Shown: one piece after another, positions 1-8,243 of the stretch
Numbering within the stretch: position 1 is the stretch's first letter
Layout: every line of letters starts with the position of its first letter
NCBI GenBank assembly: GCA_937916415.1
Contig: CALGGH010000028.1
Span: 1 to 14,719, forward strand
Source of the DNA: an uncultured Lachnospiraceae bacterium
Lineage (GTDB): Bacteria > Bacillota > Clostridia > Lachnospirales > Lachnospiraceae
Direction of reading: 5' to 3'
Length of the DNA: 14,719 nt
The notes under the pieces: generated by a model
The model's input: only the letters and a program-made list of their open reading frames with translations
Databases searched by the model: none
Told to the model about the DNA's origin: nothing
Position numbers and translations under genes: made by a program

Positions 1-2
1 GG

Positions 3-1472
3 CTTAAGTTCGAGGCAGGAGCGGAGCGGCTGATCCGCCTGCGCGAGGAACTGAGGGTGCTGCAGGACGAGCATGACGCGCTGCTCATGGGCTACCTGCA
101 GGGCATCACCGGAGAACTGGCCGCGCAGCTGGAGGAAGGCAAGCCGTGTCCGGTATGCGGCAGCACCGAACATCCACATAAAGCCGTTCCCTCCGGTGAC
201 GGAGCTACCAGGGAGGCGGTCGATGCAAAAAAGGATGAGGCAGACAATAAGAGCGCGGAGCTGAGTAAGGTGTCGCAGCAGCAGGAGGAACTCCTGAGCG
301 TCCTGAATGCGAAGCAGGAGAATCATAAAAACGCGGAAAATGAGGTAAAGCTGTCCGAGAACAGGATAGCAGGCATGAAGCAGAACATGGTCGAGGGAAT
401 ACCGGACCTAAAGTCGCTGGACGCCGCCATCGAGGACATCAGGGATAAGGCCCGCAGGCACGCACAGGTCATGAAGAACCTCGAGGAGGCGGAAAGGAAA
501 GCCTCTCAGGAGCTGGCATCAGTCAGGGCCAGGATCGATTCGGCCGTGGCAGAGGTCAGGGCCTCGTCGGAAAAAAGGGATCAGGCCGCAAGGGAGCTGA
601 GCGAGGGACTGATAGCAAACGGTTTTGCCTCAGAGGAAGAGGCGACGGCGGTGCTGCTTGCGCATGAGGAACTGGAGCGCGGGGCTGCGTCCGTCAGCGA
701 GTATGACGCCAACCTGAGGACGGCCGGCAATGCCCTCCGGGAGCTGCAGGAGGAGCTGCGCGACCATGAGGAACCCGACGTAGACGAATGCAACAGGATA
801 CTGGATGAGGCGATGTCAGCCAAGGAAACCTACGTCGAGAACAGGACGAGGCTGGACGAGCTGATCAGCCGCCTGACGGTCAAGGCCAATGCGATCCGCA
901 AGGAGGGCGCCGGCCTCGAGGAACAGATACTGCGGGCCGAGGAGGACTACGTGTTCGCCAAGAAGCTGCGAGGGGATTCGGGAACCGGACTGCGCAGGTA
1001 CGTGCTGGGCGTGCTGTTCTCGAGCGTGGTTTCCGCCGCCAACCGCCTGCTCGAGAACATCCATGGCGGGAGATACCGCCTCTACCGCTCTGACGAAAAG
1101 ATCCAGGGCAGCAACAAGAGGGGCCTGGAGCTGAAGGTATTCGACAGGAACAGCGCGGAGCATGACGGGAGGTTCGTCAATACCCTGTCGGGCGGCGAGA
1201 AGTTCCTCGCATCCCTGGCCCTGTCCATCGGGATGTCCACGATGGCGCAGAAGAGCGGCATCAGGATCGAGGCCCTGTTCATCGACGAGGGCTTCGGCTC
1301 GCTGGACGAGGACTCGATCGGTGACGCCATGAGCGTCCTCTCGGACATCCAGGAGGCCAACGGCCTCGTGGGCATTATTTCCCATGTCCAGCTCCTGCAG
1401 GACCAGATCCCCAACAAGCTCATCGTCGAATCCGGCAACGACGGCAGCCACGTCGTCCCGTCGCTGGGGTGA
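3..1472 (+). CDS. sbcC: SbcC-type exonuclease ATPase subunit, C-terminal part (5' partial)
   Basis: This is the C-terminal half of SbcC, the SMC/Rad50-like ATPase that pairs with the SbcD nuclease to cut DNA hairpins and ends. The frame is open from base 3, so the N-terminal Walker A half lies outside the window; about 489 codons remain of a family usually around 1000 residues or more. A zinc-hook CPVC motif (Cys codons at 147-149 and 156-158) sits at the tip of a long Glu/Lys/Ala-rich coiled coil that runs to about base 950. The head follows: ABC signature LSGGEKF (from 1185), Walker B and catalytic Glu in LFIDEGFGSLDED (from 1275), and an H-loop histidine in GIISHV. The C-terminus looks complete. 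A GTG at 57 is only an internal codon. SbcD is expected upstream but is not visible. Identification is firm. Confidence 0.93.
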   Translation, partial: LKFEAGAERLIRLREELRVLQDEHDALLMGYLQGITGELAAQLEEGKPCPVCGSTEHPHKAVPSGDGATREAVDAKKDEADNKSAELSKVSQQQEELLSVLNAKQENHKNAENEVKLSENRIAGMKQNMVEGIPDLKSLDAAIEDIRDKARRHAQVMKNLEEAERKASQELASVRARIDSAVAEVRASSEKRDQAARELSEGLIANGFASEEEATAVLLAHEELERGAASVSEYDANLRTAGNALRELQEELRDHEEPDVDECNRILDEAMSAKETYVENRTRLDELISRLTVKANAIRKEGAGLEEQILRAEEDYVFAKKLRGDSGTGLRRYVLGVLFSSVVSAANRLLENIHGGRYRLYRSDEKIQGSNKRGLELKVFDRNSAEHDGRFVNTLSGGEKFLASLALSIGMSTMAQKSGIRIEALFIDEGFGSLDEDSIGDAMSVLSDIQEANGLVGIISHVQLLQDQIPNKLIVESGNDGSHVVPSLG

Positions 1473-1644
1473 AGGATGGCCGCATTACACATACGTTTTA
1501 ACAGCTGAGGTGGATTTTTGGCTAAACTGCTGATATTATGGAAATATAAGGATCTGTTCATAAATAAATCATTAATTTGCGGCTTTCTGTACCAGAGGTT
1601 GAGAAATTGACAAATCTTGAACTTGTATAATCAAATTTTATGAT

Positions 1645-1675
1645 AAGGCGTGTAGGAAACTATGCGCCTTGTTTT
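1645..1675 (+). terminator. Hairpin with GAAA tetraloop, probable sbcC terminator
   Basis: The arms AAGGCGTGTAG (1645-1655) and CTATGCGCCTT (1660-1670) form an 11-bp stem with two G-T wobbles, closed by a GAAA (GNRA) tetraloop, and are followed by GTTTTCT. It lies about 170 bases past the sbcC stop. The short T-run makes it a moderate terminator; a structured small RNA is the alternative. Confidence 0.5.
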
Positions 1676-1692
1676 CTATCAATCCATCAATC

Positions 1693-1713
1693 GGCTCAAT
1701 CGAGCCAATTTTT
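1693..1713 (+). terminator. Second short terminator-like hairpin
   Basis: GGCTC (1693-1697) pairs with GAGCC (1702-1706) across an AATC loop, followed by AATTTTTTC-like sequence that gives a T-run. The stem is only 5 bp. It may back up the hairpin at 1645-1675 in separating sbcC from the T-box transcript. Confidence 0.35.
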
Positions 1714-1769
1714 CACAAATTTTAGTCAAAAATGATGAATAACGCGATCACGTAAAAAGAAAAAAGTTG

Positions 1770-1799
1770 TTGACATGTGAGCGGGTATTGTGTTAACTT
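1770..1799 (+). promoter_or_regulatory. Probable promoter of the trpB2 T-box transcript
   Basis: A perfect TTGACA -35 box is at 1770-1775. The -10 region is weaker: TAACTT at 1794-1799 with an upstream TG (1791-1792) at 18 bp spacing, or TTAACT at 1793-1798 at 17 bp. A TATAAA at 1802-1807 is closer to consensus but too far from the -35. Its position just before the start of T-box stem I supports it. Confidence 0.55.
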
Positions 1800-1809
1800 C
1801 TTATAAACC

Positions 1810-2084
1810 GTTGATGAAGAGTGAGTAGGCTTTTCCTCCTTGTCATGAGAGAGCTGCGGATGGTGAGATCGCAGCGTCAAGCGTCAGGCTGAATGGACTT
1901 CAGAGGGCGACCGGAAACGCGGCACGTGCTTGCGAAGTATGGGAGACGGAGTGAGGATCTCCGTGATCAAAGTCCGGCATATTGTCATGTATGCGCAGAG
2001 AGGGCGCTGATAAGCACCAAGCCGGGTGGCACCGCAGGTTATGATACCTGTCCCAGCAGTTACTACTGTAGGGACAGGTTTTTT
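1810..2084 (+). ncRNA. T-box riboswitch, tryptophan-specific
   Basis: This leader senses uncharged tRNA and controls the downstream trpB2. Visible elements in order are the stem I entry GATGAAGAGTGAGTA (from 1813), AGAGAG (1848-1853), an apical stem CTGCG/CGCAG (1854-1858 with 1870-1874) enclosing GGTGAGA, and a specifier loop GAATGGAC with TGG at 1894-1896. A hairpin ACGGAG/CTCCGT (1946-1951 with 1959-1964) follows, then the T-box GGGTGGCACCGC at 2024-2035. The antiterminator is GGG (2024-2026) pairing CCC (2052-2054) and GCAGGT (2034-2039) pairing ACCTGT (2046-2051), leaving the 7-base TGGCACC bulge. The TGG codon calls for tRNA-Trp, and the bulge base C2030 fits a G discriminator base, the usual base in bacterial tRNA-Trp. 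Both recognition points therefore agree with the downstream enzyme. Confidence 0.95.
2046..2084 (+). terminator. T-box-controlled intrinsic terminator
   Basis: ACCTGTCCC (2046-2054) pairs with GGGACAGGT (2071-2079), with an inner CAGT/ACTG stem, followed by T-rich sequence from 2079 to 2084. Its 5' arm is shared with the antiterminator, so the two structures are mutually exclusive. This is the usual off-state of a transcriptional T-box. Confidence 0.92.
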
Positions 2085-2194
2085 GTTTGCCATCGCAGGA
2101 GAGTTAGGCCAGATCATCCTGTCCCGAGGACGTGCCGGATGCCCGTAAGGTGCATCGCACAGCAGGCGGAGCGGATCCGCCAAGGAGGTATGAA

Positions 2195-3571
2195 ATGAGT
2201 GACAAGACAATCCCCTACAAGATCTATCTGAACGAGGACGAGGTACCCAAGGCATGGTATAACCTGAGGGCGGACATGAAGAACAAGCCCGCGCCGCTGC
2301 TCAATCCCGGCACCGGCAAGCCACTGACCGCTGAGGAGCTCTCGCCGATCTTCTGTGAGGAGCTGGTCAGCCAGGAGCTTGACGATACGACTCCCTTCAT
2401 CGAGATTCCCGAGAAGATCAGGAACTTCTACAAGATGTACAGGCCCTCGCCGCTCGTCAGGGCATACTGCCTGGAGCAGAAGCTGGGCACTCCCGCCAGG
2501 ATCTACTACAAGTTCGAGGGCAACAACACCAGCGGCAGCCATAAGCTCAACTCGGCGATCGCACAGGCATATTACGCCAAGAAGCAGGGACTTAAGGGCG
2601 TGACCACTGAGACCGGAGCTGGACAGTGGGGCACGGCACTTTCCATGGCATGTTCATATTTTGACCTGGACCTCAAGGTGTACATGGTCAAGGTTTCTTA
2701 CGAGCAGAAGCCCTTCCGCAGGGAAGTGATGAGGACCTACGGGGCATCGGTCGTGCCCTCGCCTTCCGAGACGACCGATATCGGCAGGAAGATACTGGCT
2801 GAACACCCCGGCACCACCGGCAGCCTGGGATGCGCCATTTCCGAGGCCGTCGAGGTGGCCACCAAGAATCCCGGATACAGGTACGTGCTGGGCAGCGTGC
2901 TCAACCAGGTGCTCCTGCACCAGTCCGTGATAGGCCTTGAGACCAAGACGGCACTGGACAAGTACGGCATCAAGCCCGACGTGATCATCGGATGCGCGGG
3001 CGGCGGTTCAAACCTGGGCGGACTGATAGCTCCCTTCATGGGAGAGAAGCTGCGCGGAGAGGCCGATTACCGCATAGTGGCGGTTGAACCCGCTTCATGT
3101 CCCAGCTTTACCCGCGGAACCTACGCATATGACTTTTGCGACACCGGCATGATCTGTCCCCTGGCCAAGATGTACACGCTGGGCAGCAGCTTCATCCCTT
3201 CCGCAAACCATGCGGGAGGCCTCAGGTTCCACGGCATGAGCACGATCCTGTCTCAACTGTATCATGACGGTTACATGGAAGCCGTCAGCGCAGAGCAGAC
3301 GAGCGTGTTTGAAGCTGCGGAGCAGTTCGCACGCGTCGAGGGCATCCTGCCCGCACCTGAGAGCTCACACGCCATCCGCGTGGCCATCGACGAGGCCCTT
3401 AAGTGCAAGGAGACCGGCGAGGATAAGACCATCGTGTTCGGTCTCACCGGAACCGGATATTTCGACCTGGTCGCATATCAGAAGTACAACGACGGAGAGA
3501 TGGACGACGTGATCCCGACGGACGAGGACATAGCCGCATCCATTGCCAGGCTGCCCAAGGTTCCCCGATGA
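2195..3571 (+). CDS. trpB: Tryptophan synthase beta chain, TrpB2-like
   Basis: A PLP enzyme of 458 residues that joins indole and L-serine to give tryptophan. It belongs to the longer TrpB2 branch, shown by its N-terminal extension (about residues 1-80) and by GNNTSGSHKLNSA in place of the TrpB1 version. The PLP-binding lysine is K117 in SGSHK, the phosphate-binding loop is the CAGGGSNLGG stretch, and the C-terminal LTGTGYFDL is typical. The ATG at 2195 is chosen because AAGGAGG (2182-2188) lies 6 bases upstream; earlier in-frame codons lack such a site. The T-box at 1810-2084 controls it. No trpA or other trp genes are present, so indole salvage or an external indole source is likely (inference from family knowledge). 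The next gene starts directly after its stop. Confidence 0.93.
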   Translation: MSDKTIPYKIYLNEDEVPKAWYNLRADMKNKPAPLLNPGTGKPLTAEELSPIFCEELVSQELDDTTPFIEIPEKIRNFYKMYRPSPLVRAYCLEQKLGTPARIYYKFEGNNTSGSHKLNSAIAQAYYAKKQGLKGVTTETGAGQWGTALSMACSYFDLDLKVYMVKVSYEQKPFRREVMRTYGASVVPSPSETTDIGRKILAEHPGTTGSLGCAISEAVEVATKNPGYRYVLGSVLNQVLLHQSVIGLETKTALDKYGIKPDVIIGCAGGGSNLGGLIAPFMGEKLRGEADYRIVAVEPASCPSFTRGTYAYDFCDTGMICPLAKMYTLGSSFIPSANHAGGLRFHGMSTILSQLYHDGYMEAVSAEQTSVFEAAEQFARVEGILPAPESSHAIRVAIDEALKCKETGEDKTIVFGLTGTGYFDLVAYQKYNDGEMDDVIPTDEDIAASIARLPKVPR

Positions 3572-4422
3572 GCAGGCCCGCGGTCCCTCGGCATCAAGCT
3601 GCACACCGGGGAACCCAAGGGCCCTAACATCATACCGCGTCCCTGGGTTGAGCAGCTCATCAAAAGTGAGCTTCCGGACGCGAACATTATCGAGACCAAC
3701 ACCTTTTACGTCGGAGACAGGTACGCGACCGGGCAGCACCGGGAGACGCTGAAGGTCAACGGATGGACGTTCTGTCCGGTCGACATAATGGATGAGGAAG
3801 GCACCGCCATGCTGCCCGTCAGCGGGGGCAAGTGGTTCACGGAGATGAGCGTCGGAGATCACCTGCTTAATTATGACTCAATGCGTACGCTTACGCATTT
3901 TAAGGGACACGTGATGGGCGGCTTCGGCGGCTCCAACAAGAACATAGGCATAGGATGCGCGGACGGACGCATAGGCAAGGCCATGATCCATGCCAAGAAC
4001 GGCAACGACTGGGGCGTAAACGAGGAAGAGCTGATGGAGAAGATCACCGAGTCAACCAGGGCTACGGTGGATCATTTCGGGGCGCACAACGGATTCATCA
4101 ACGTGCTGCGCAACATGTCAGTCTCGTGCGACTGCGAGGGCGTGGAGGCTGAACCCGTGGTTACTCCCAACATCGCATCGTGGCGTCAGGAGACATACTG
4201 GCGGTGGACCAGGCGAGCGTGGATCTCGTGTATGCTCTTGAGCCCGACGACAGGGCGGCGCTGTCCGAGCGCATCACCTCCAGGCACGGACACAGGCAGC
4301 TCAGCTACATGAAGGAAATGGGAATGGGCAATGACAGGTACGTGCTCGTGGACCTTGACAATGATGGGGCACGAGTGGAGCTCTCGGATGCGGTGAAGCA
4401 CGTGGTTCCGTTTGAGGGCTGA
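3572..4422 (+). pseudogene. DUF362 family protein, N-terminally truncated and frameshifted
   Basis: The translation clearly matches DUF362, a family of proteins of uncertain function with conserved cysteines. Homologous sequence begins at GIKLHTGEP, only six codons past the trpB2 stop and in the same frame, so about 30-50 expected N-terminal residues and any start codon are missing. Conserved blocks follow: ETNTFYVGDR, PVDIMDEEG, LTHFKGHVMGGFGG, the cysteine-containing SVSCDCEG, and AEPVVTPNI. Near 4175 the frame breaks: one missing G in the codon after AACATC (GGC to GC) would restore NIGIVASGDILAVDQ, and the C-terminal part then reads on to TGA at 4420-4422. Closeness to trpB2 suggests it was once in the same T-box operon. 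The damage may be true decay or an assembly error. The family call is firm; loss of function is likely. Confidence 0.85.
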
Positions 4423-4519
4423 GCCTCCTACAATTCCCCGGTGACTGAAAGTCTATGGTATTTTGACCACTTTTGTGATAGCATAACTTTGTATGACTGT
4501 ATGCAAAGGAAGTGCGATT

Positions 4520-7500
4520 ATGAAGGTGGTCAAATCTGTTTTAAGGCGCATCGTTGCCATGTTAGCCATCGTGGCAGGCATAGCGTCCCTATTTCAGATG
4601 GATTACGTGGAAGGCCTGGCGGCAGCAGGTGAACGCAGGGATATCCTAAGCACCGGCAACGACTATACCGCCATCCTGTATGATTCAACGAACGGGCTGC
4701 CCACGTCAGAGGCTAACGCGATAGTTCAGAGTTCGGACGGTTTCATCTGGCTGGGAGGATACAGTGGTTTCATACGCTATGACGGATCGACCTTTTACAG
4801 ATTTGATTCCTCGCTGGGAATATCCAGCGTGTTCAGCCTGTGCACGGACTCTCATGACAGGATATGGGTCGGAACCAACGAAAACGGCCTGGCACTGTAT
4901 GATCATGGCGAGATAACGGCCTACGGCAGGGTGGATGAACTCAAGTCACATTCCATCCGTGCCCTGTGCGAGGACATTGACGGAAACGTCATCGTGGCGA
5001 CCACTCAGGGACTGGCTTACGTGGACGGCGACACCCTGGAACTCAGGGTCATAAACGACCCCCAGGTTAACGGCGAGTACGTCACGGACCTGTGCATGGA
5101 TCCGGCGGGTACCATTTACGGACTTACCTTAAACGGTGCAGTCTTTACGATGAAGGACCTGCGGATCACTTCCTTTTACAATCAGGAACAGTTCGGGCAT
5201 GACCCCGTCAACGCCATCCGTCCCGACAGGGATGAGGTGGGAGTGGTGTACATGGGCACCACTTCCTCCGACGTGCTGACCGTTCACTTCGGATCCAGGC
5301 TGAAGATAGCGAAGCACCGGTCCGCGGAGCCGCAACGCAACGTAAATGACCTGATCCAGATCGATGACAAGCTGTGGGTGGCTGCCACCAACGGAGTCGG
5401 GTATTTTGATGCCGATGACAGGTATCATGAGCTTGACGACATTCCCATGAACAATTCCATAGGCAGCATCATGACGGACCACGAGGGCAATATGTGGTTC
5501 ACGTCCACCAGACAGGGCGTCATGGAACTGGTGCCCGACAGGTTTACGGACATCAGCCAGCTGGCGGACCTGGACAAGGTGGTCGTCAATTCCACCTGCA
5601 TCAATTCGGGCGACCTGTACCTGGGCACGGATACCGGACTGGTGATCCTGGATGCCGGGACGTATGAGCAAAAGACCAATGAGCTGACGGAGATGCTTGC
5701 GGACGTCAGGATCAGGTGCATCAAGAATGACGCATCGGGACGCCTGTGGCTGTGCACGAGGGGCGATCTGGGGCTGGTTGAATATGATCCGTCCAACGGC
5801 CGCATTACGGAGTACAATGAGTCAAACGGACTGGAATCCAGCCACGTCCGCGCGGTAATGCAGAGAAGCGACGGCAGCATGGCTGCGGCCACCAGCAACG
5901 GACTGTTCATAATAAGGGACGGACGGGTCGTCAGGCATTACGGACAGGCCGACGGCGTCAGCACGGAGGAGATACTCTCGGTAGAAGAGGGGCCCGACGG
6001 CAGGCTGTACCTGGGCAGCGACGGTGACGGAATATACGTGGTGGACGGTGACAGGGTCAGCAGGTTCGGCTTCGAGGACGGACTGACCAGCGGCGTCATA
6101 ATGAGGATCAAATACGATCCCATCAGGGACGTCCTGTGGCTGATCACGTCCAATTCCCTGCAGTACGTACGGGACGACGAGGCCGTGGCGGTTACCGGAT
6201 TCCCGTACTCCAACAACTACGACATATACTTTGATGATGACGACTCCGCATGGATACTCTCGTCAAACGGCGTATACATCACCAAGGCCTCGGAACTCAT
6301 TGCCAATGAGAACATCGAGTACAGCTTCTATAACAACAGGAGCGGGCTGCCCTACATCTCGACCGGCAATTCTCGCAGCTTCCTGGACGAGGAAGGACAT
6401 TTGTACATATCGGGCACGACGGGCGTGTGCATGGCGGACATAAGCGAGAGCGACTCAAACGCTGACACGGTGCTGCTTTCCCTGCCGTCGGTTGAGATCG
6501 ACGACGTGCAGGTCAGCGTGCATGAAGGAGAGCCCGTGTCCATGCCGGCGGGCAGCAGGAGACTGGTGATCAATGCCTACGCGCTGACGTATGGCCTGGG
6601 CAATCCCAGGGTCAGCTACTGGCTGGAGAACTTTGACGAGGGTCCGATCCTTTCGACCAAGTCGGAGCTAAAGCCCGTCAGCTACACCAACCTGGACGGA
6701 GGCAGGTACGTGTTTCACTTAAACGTCCTGGATGACAGGACGGGTGAGATCAAAAAAACCGCGTCCATTGAAATCGTAAAGGAAACGTCCGTTTATGAGA
6801 GCATCATCTTTTGGATATTGGTGATGACGGCCGGACTGGCGGCGGTTTCGTTTATCATCTGGAAGTATTTCCAGAAACGCACGCAGGCCCTGATCCGCAA
6901 GCAGCAGGAGGACCAGGCCTTCATCGACCAGATCATGCATACGTTCGCAAAGTGCGTTGACCTAAGGGATACCGAGAATCAGGGACACTCCTTCCGAGTG
7001 GCATATTATTCGCGGCTGCTGGCGGAAAAGCTGGCGGCCAGGAGGGGCTATGACAGGGAGAAGATCAATGAGATATACCACATAGCGCTCGTGCATGACA
7101 TAGGCAAGATCAACATACCCGACGCGATCCTCAATAAGGGAGCGAGCTTAAACGACGAAGAGTTTGAGATCATGAAGAAGCACGCCGAAGTCGGAGAGAA
7201 GCTCCTTGAGGACGTAAAGATCGGTCCCAATCTGGCCATCGGAGCCGGATATCACCATGAGAGGCTTGACGGCAAGGGATACCCCAGGCAGCTAAAGGGA
7301 CAGGAGATACCGGAGATAGCCAGGCTGATAGCCGTGGCGGACACCTTTGACGCGATGTACTCCACCAGGCCATACCGCAAGCAGATGCTGCTGGAGGACG
7401 TGCTCGATGAGATCAGGAGGGTTAAGGACACCCAGCTTGAGGGCGAGGTGGTTGACGCGCTGATAGAGCTTGCCGAGGAGAATAAGCTGGACAAGGAGAC

Positions 7501-7558
7501 CGTGGATGCCTACGTCAGGGATAACGTCTATGGCAAAAAGAACGAAGCGACGGAGTGA
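4520..7558 (+). CDS. Membrane sensor with beta-propeller, Y_Y_Y and HD-GYP phosphodiesterase domains
   Basis: A 1012-residue one-piece signalling protein. Residues about 11-25 form a signal peptide or N-terminal anchor. From about 45 to 650 there are a dozen or so two-component-regulator propeller repeats, recognisable as DGFIWLGGYSGFIRYDG, DRIWVGTNENGLALYD, GRLYLGSDGDGIYVVDG and similar. A Y_Y_Y-like beta domain (about 690-750) follows, then a transmembrane helix (about 764-785) and a short linker. The cytoplasmic HD-GYP domain has H859-D860 in HDIGK and HHERLDGKGYP at 912-922, so the metal and cyclic-di-GMP motifs are intact. Likely job: sense an extracellular ligand and degrade cyclic-di-GMP. 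The start is the ATG with AAAGGAAG 7 bases upstream (4505-4512), not the GTG-like start at 4493. It probably heads an operon with the next genes. Domain calls are strong; the ligand is unknown. Confidence 0.92.
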   Translation: MKVVKSVLRRIVAMLAIVAGIASLFQMDYVEGLAAAGERRDILSTGNDYTAILYDSTNGLPTSEANAIVQSSDGFIWLGGYSGFIRYDGSTFYRFDSSLGISSVFSLCTDSHDRIWVGTNENGLALYDHGEITAYGRVDELKSHSIRALCEDIDGNVIVATTQGLAYVDGDTLELRVINDPQVNGEYVTDLCMDPAGTIYGLTLNGAVFTMKDLRITSFYNQEQFGHDPVNAIRPDRDEVGVVYMGTTSSDVLTVHFGSRLKIAKHRSAEPQRNVNDLIQIDDKLWVAATNGVGYFDADDRYHELDDIPMNNSIGSIMTDHEGNMWFTSTRQGVMELVPDRFTDISQLADLDKVVVNSTCINSGDLYLGTDTGLVILDAGTYEQKTNELTEMLADVRIRCIKNDASGRLWLCTRGDLGLVEYDPSNGRITEYNESNGLESSHVRAVMQRSDGSMAAATSNGLFIIRDGRVVRHYGQADGVSTEEILSVEEGPDGRLYLGSDGDGIYVVDGDRVSRFGFEDGLTSGVIMRIKYDPIRDVLWLITSNSLQYVRDDEAVAVTGFPYSNNYDIYFDDDDSAWILSSNGVYITKASELIANENIEYSFYNNRSGLPYISTGNSRSFLDEEGHLYISGTTGVCMADISESDSNADTVLLSLPSVEIDDVQVSVHEGEPVSMPAGSRRLVINAYALTYGLGNPRVSYWLENFDEGPILSTKSELKPVSYTNLDGGRYVFHLNVLDDRTGEIKKTASIEIVKETSVYESIIFWILVMTAGLAAVSFIIWKYFQKRTQALIRKQQEDQAFIDQIMHTFAKCVDLRDTENQGHSFRVAYYSRLLAEKLAARRGYDREKINEIYHIALVHDIGKINIPDAILNKGASLNDEEFEIMKKHAEVGEKLLEDVKIGPNLAIGAGYHHERLDGKGYPRQLKGQEIPEIARLIAVADTFDAMYSTRPYRKQMLLEDVLDEIRRVKDTQLEGEVVDALIELAEENKLDKETVDAYVRDNVYGKKNEATE

Positions 7559-7613
7559 TGAATGCCGGTCCTGACCAATGCATCACCGGACCGAGCCGGG
7601 GTTTCATAATGAC

Positions 7614-8243
7614 ATGAATAATGAACTGATAGTGGGCGGCTACATATTCGGAACCGCCGCGGATGCGGCTCTTGCGAGGCAGGAGCTCGAGAGGATCAAA
7701 TACCTGGATGACAACATGAACTACTCAAACGTCTCCAAGGTCAATCAGCTGTACAACAGGGCGCTGGACACCAAGATGTTCAACACTCCCGTCGGATGGG
7801 AGTACTTAAACAGGCTTAAGCGCATTTTGATGGAGAACGGCTACACGGAGGAAACGATCCGCCCGGTTCCGCTGTACAACGTCTTTGCCAGGGAAGAGGA
7901 ACCTAAGCGGATGATCGACCGCATCAAGCCTCTTCCCAAGAAGAAGGACCAGTACAGGCGCAAGTACGTGCTGGCCATCATGATCGCGGGCATACTGGCG
8001 ATTTTGGTCATAGTCATGTTCGTGATAGCGCTCAAGGCCGAGACGCCCAACATGATCAACTACCGCAACGCGATAGTGAACGATTATGCAGAGTGGGAGC
8101 AGAACATCAAGGAAAGGGAGGACCGCGTGAGGATCAAGGAACGGGAACTTGAACTGGGGTCCCCTCCGCCGCATCAGCTGATCGCTGACGAAATCTACGA
8201 GGAATTGGAGAATCAGGATGAGCAAGATACTGGTAGTAGATGA
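7614..8243 (+). CDS. Unrecognised single-pass membrane protein
   Basis: About 209 residues of unknown function. An N-terminal cytoplasmic-looking region (about 1-115) contains ELIVGGYIFGTAADAALARQ, YLDDN and NTPVGWEYLNRLK. A Lys/Arg-rich stretch (PKKKDQYRRK) leads into one strongly hydrophobic helix, about residues 120-141. A charged, probably helical tail of about 60 residues rich in Glu and Arg (EWEQNIKEREDRVRIKERELEL) follows. The ATG at 7614 is preferred because the conserved-looking sequence starts there; the ATG at 7578 adds 12 unlikely residues, and neither has a strong ribosome binding site. The gene lies 55 bases past the HD-GYP sensor, and its end overlaps the response regulator by 26 bases, which suggests translational coupling and a role in the same signalling pathway (inference). 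Confidence 0.75.
   Translation: MNNELIVGGYIFGTAADAALARQELERIKYLDDNMNYSNVSKVNQLYNRALDTKMFNTPVGWEYLNRLKRILMENGYTEETIRPVPLYNVFAREEEPKRMIDRIKPLPKKKDQYRRKYVLAIMIAGILAILVIVMFVIALKAETPNMINYRNAIVNDYAEWEQNIKEREDRVRIKERELELGSPPPHQLIADEIYEELENQDEQDTGSR

Noticed and set aside
816..1451. A 211-codon minus-strand open frame within sbcC
   Set aside because: It mirrors the conserved ABC head of SbcC and has no family features of its own.
3566..3600. Read-through of the trpB2 TGA into DUF362, as selenocysteine or stop read-through
   Set aside because: The trpB2 C-terminus ends naturally at LPKVPR, and DUF362 lacks its N-terminus there; no selenocysteine insertion hairpin was evident. A deletion explains the arrangement more simply.
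4463..4494. A promoter for the HD-GYP sensor with TTGACC at 4463-4468
   Set aside because: Candidate -10 boxes (CATAAC, TAACTT, TTGTAT) have spacings of 13, 15 and 20 bases, so no pairing is convincing, although a promoter in this 97-base gap is plausible.
3560..4500. Insertion of a mobile element as the cause of the DUF362 damage
   Set aside because: No transposase fragment, terminal inverted repeats or target duplication were seen at the junction.
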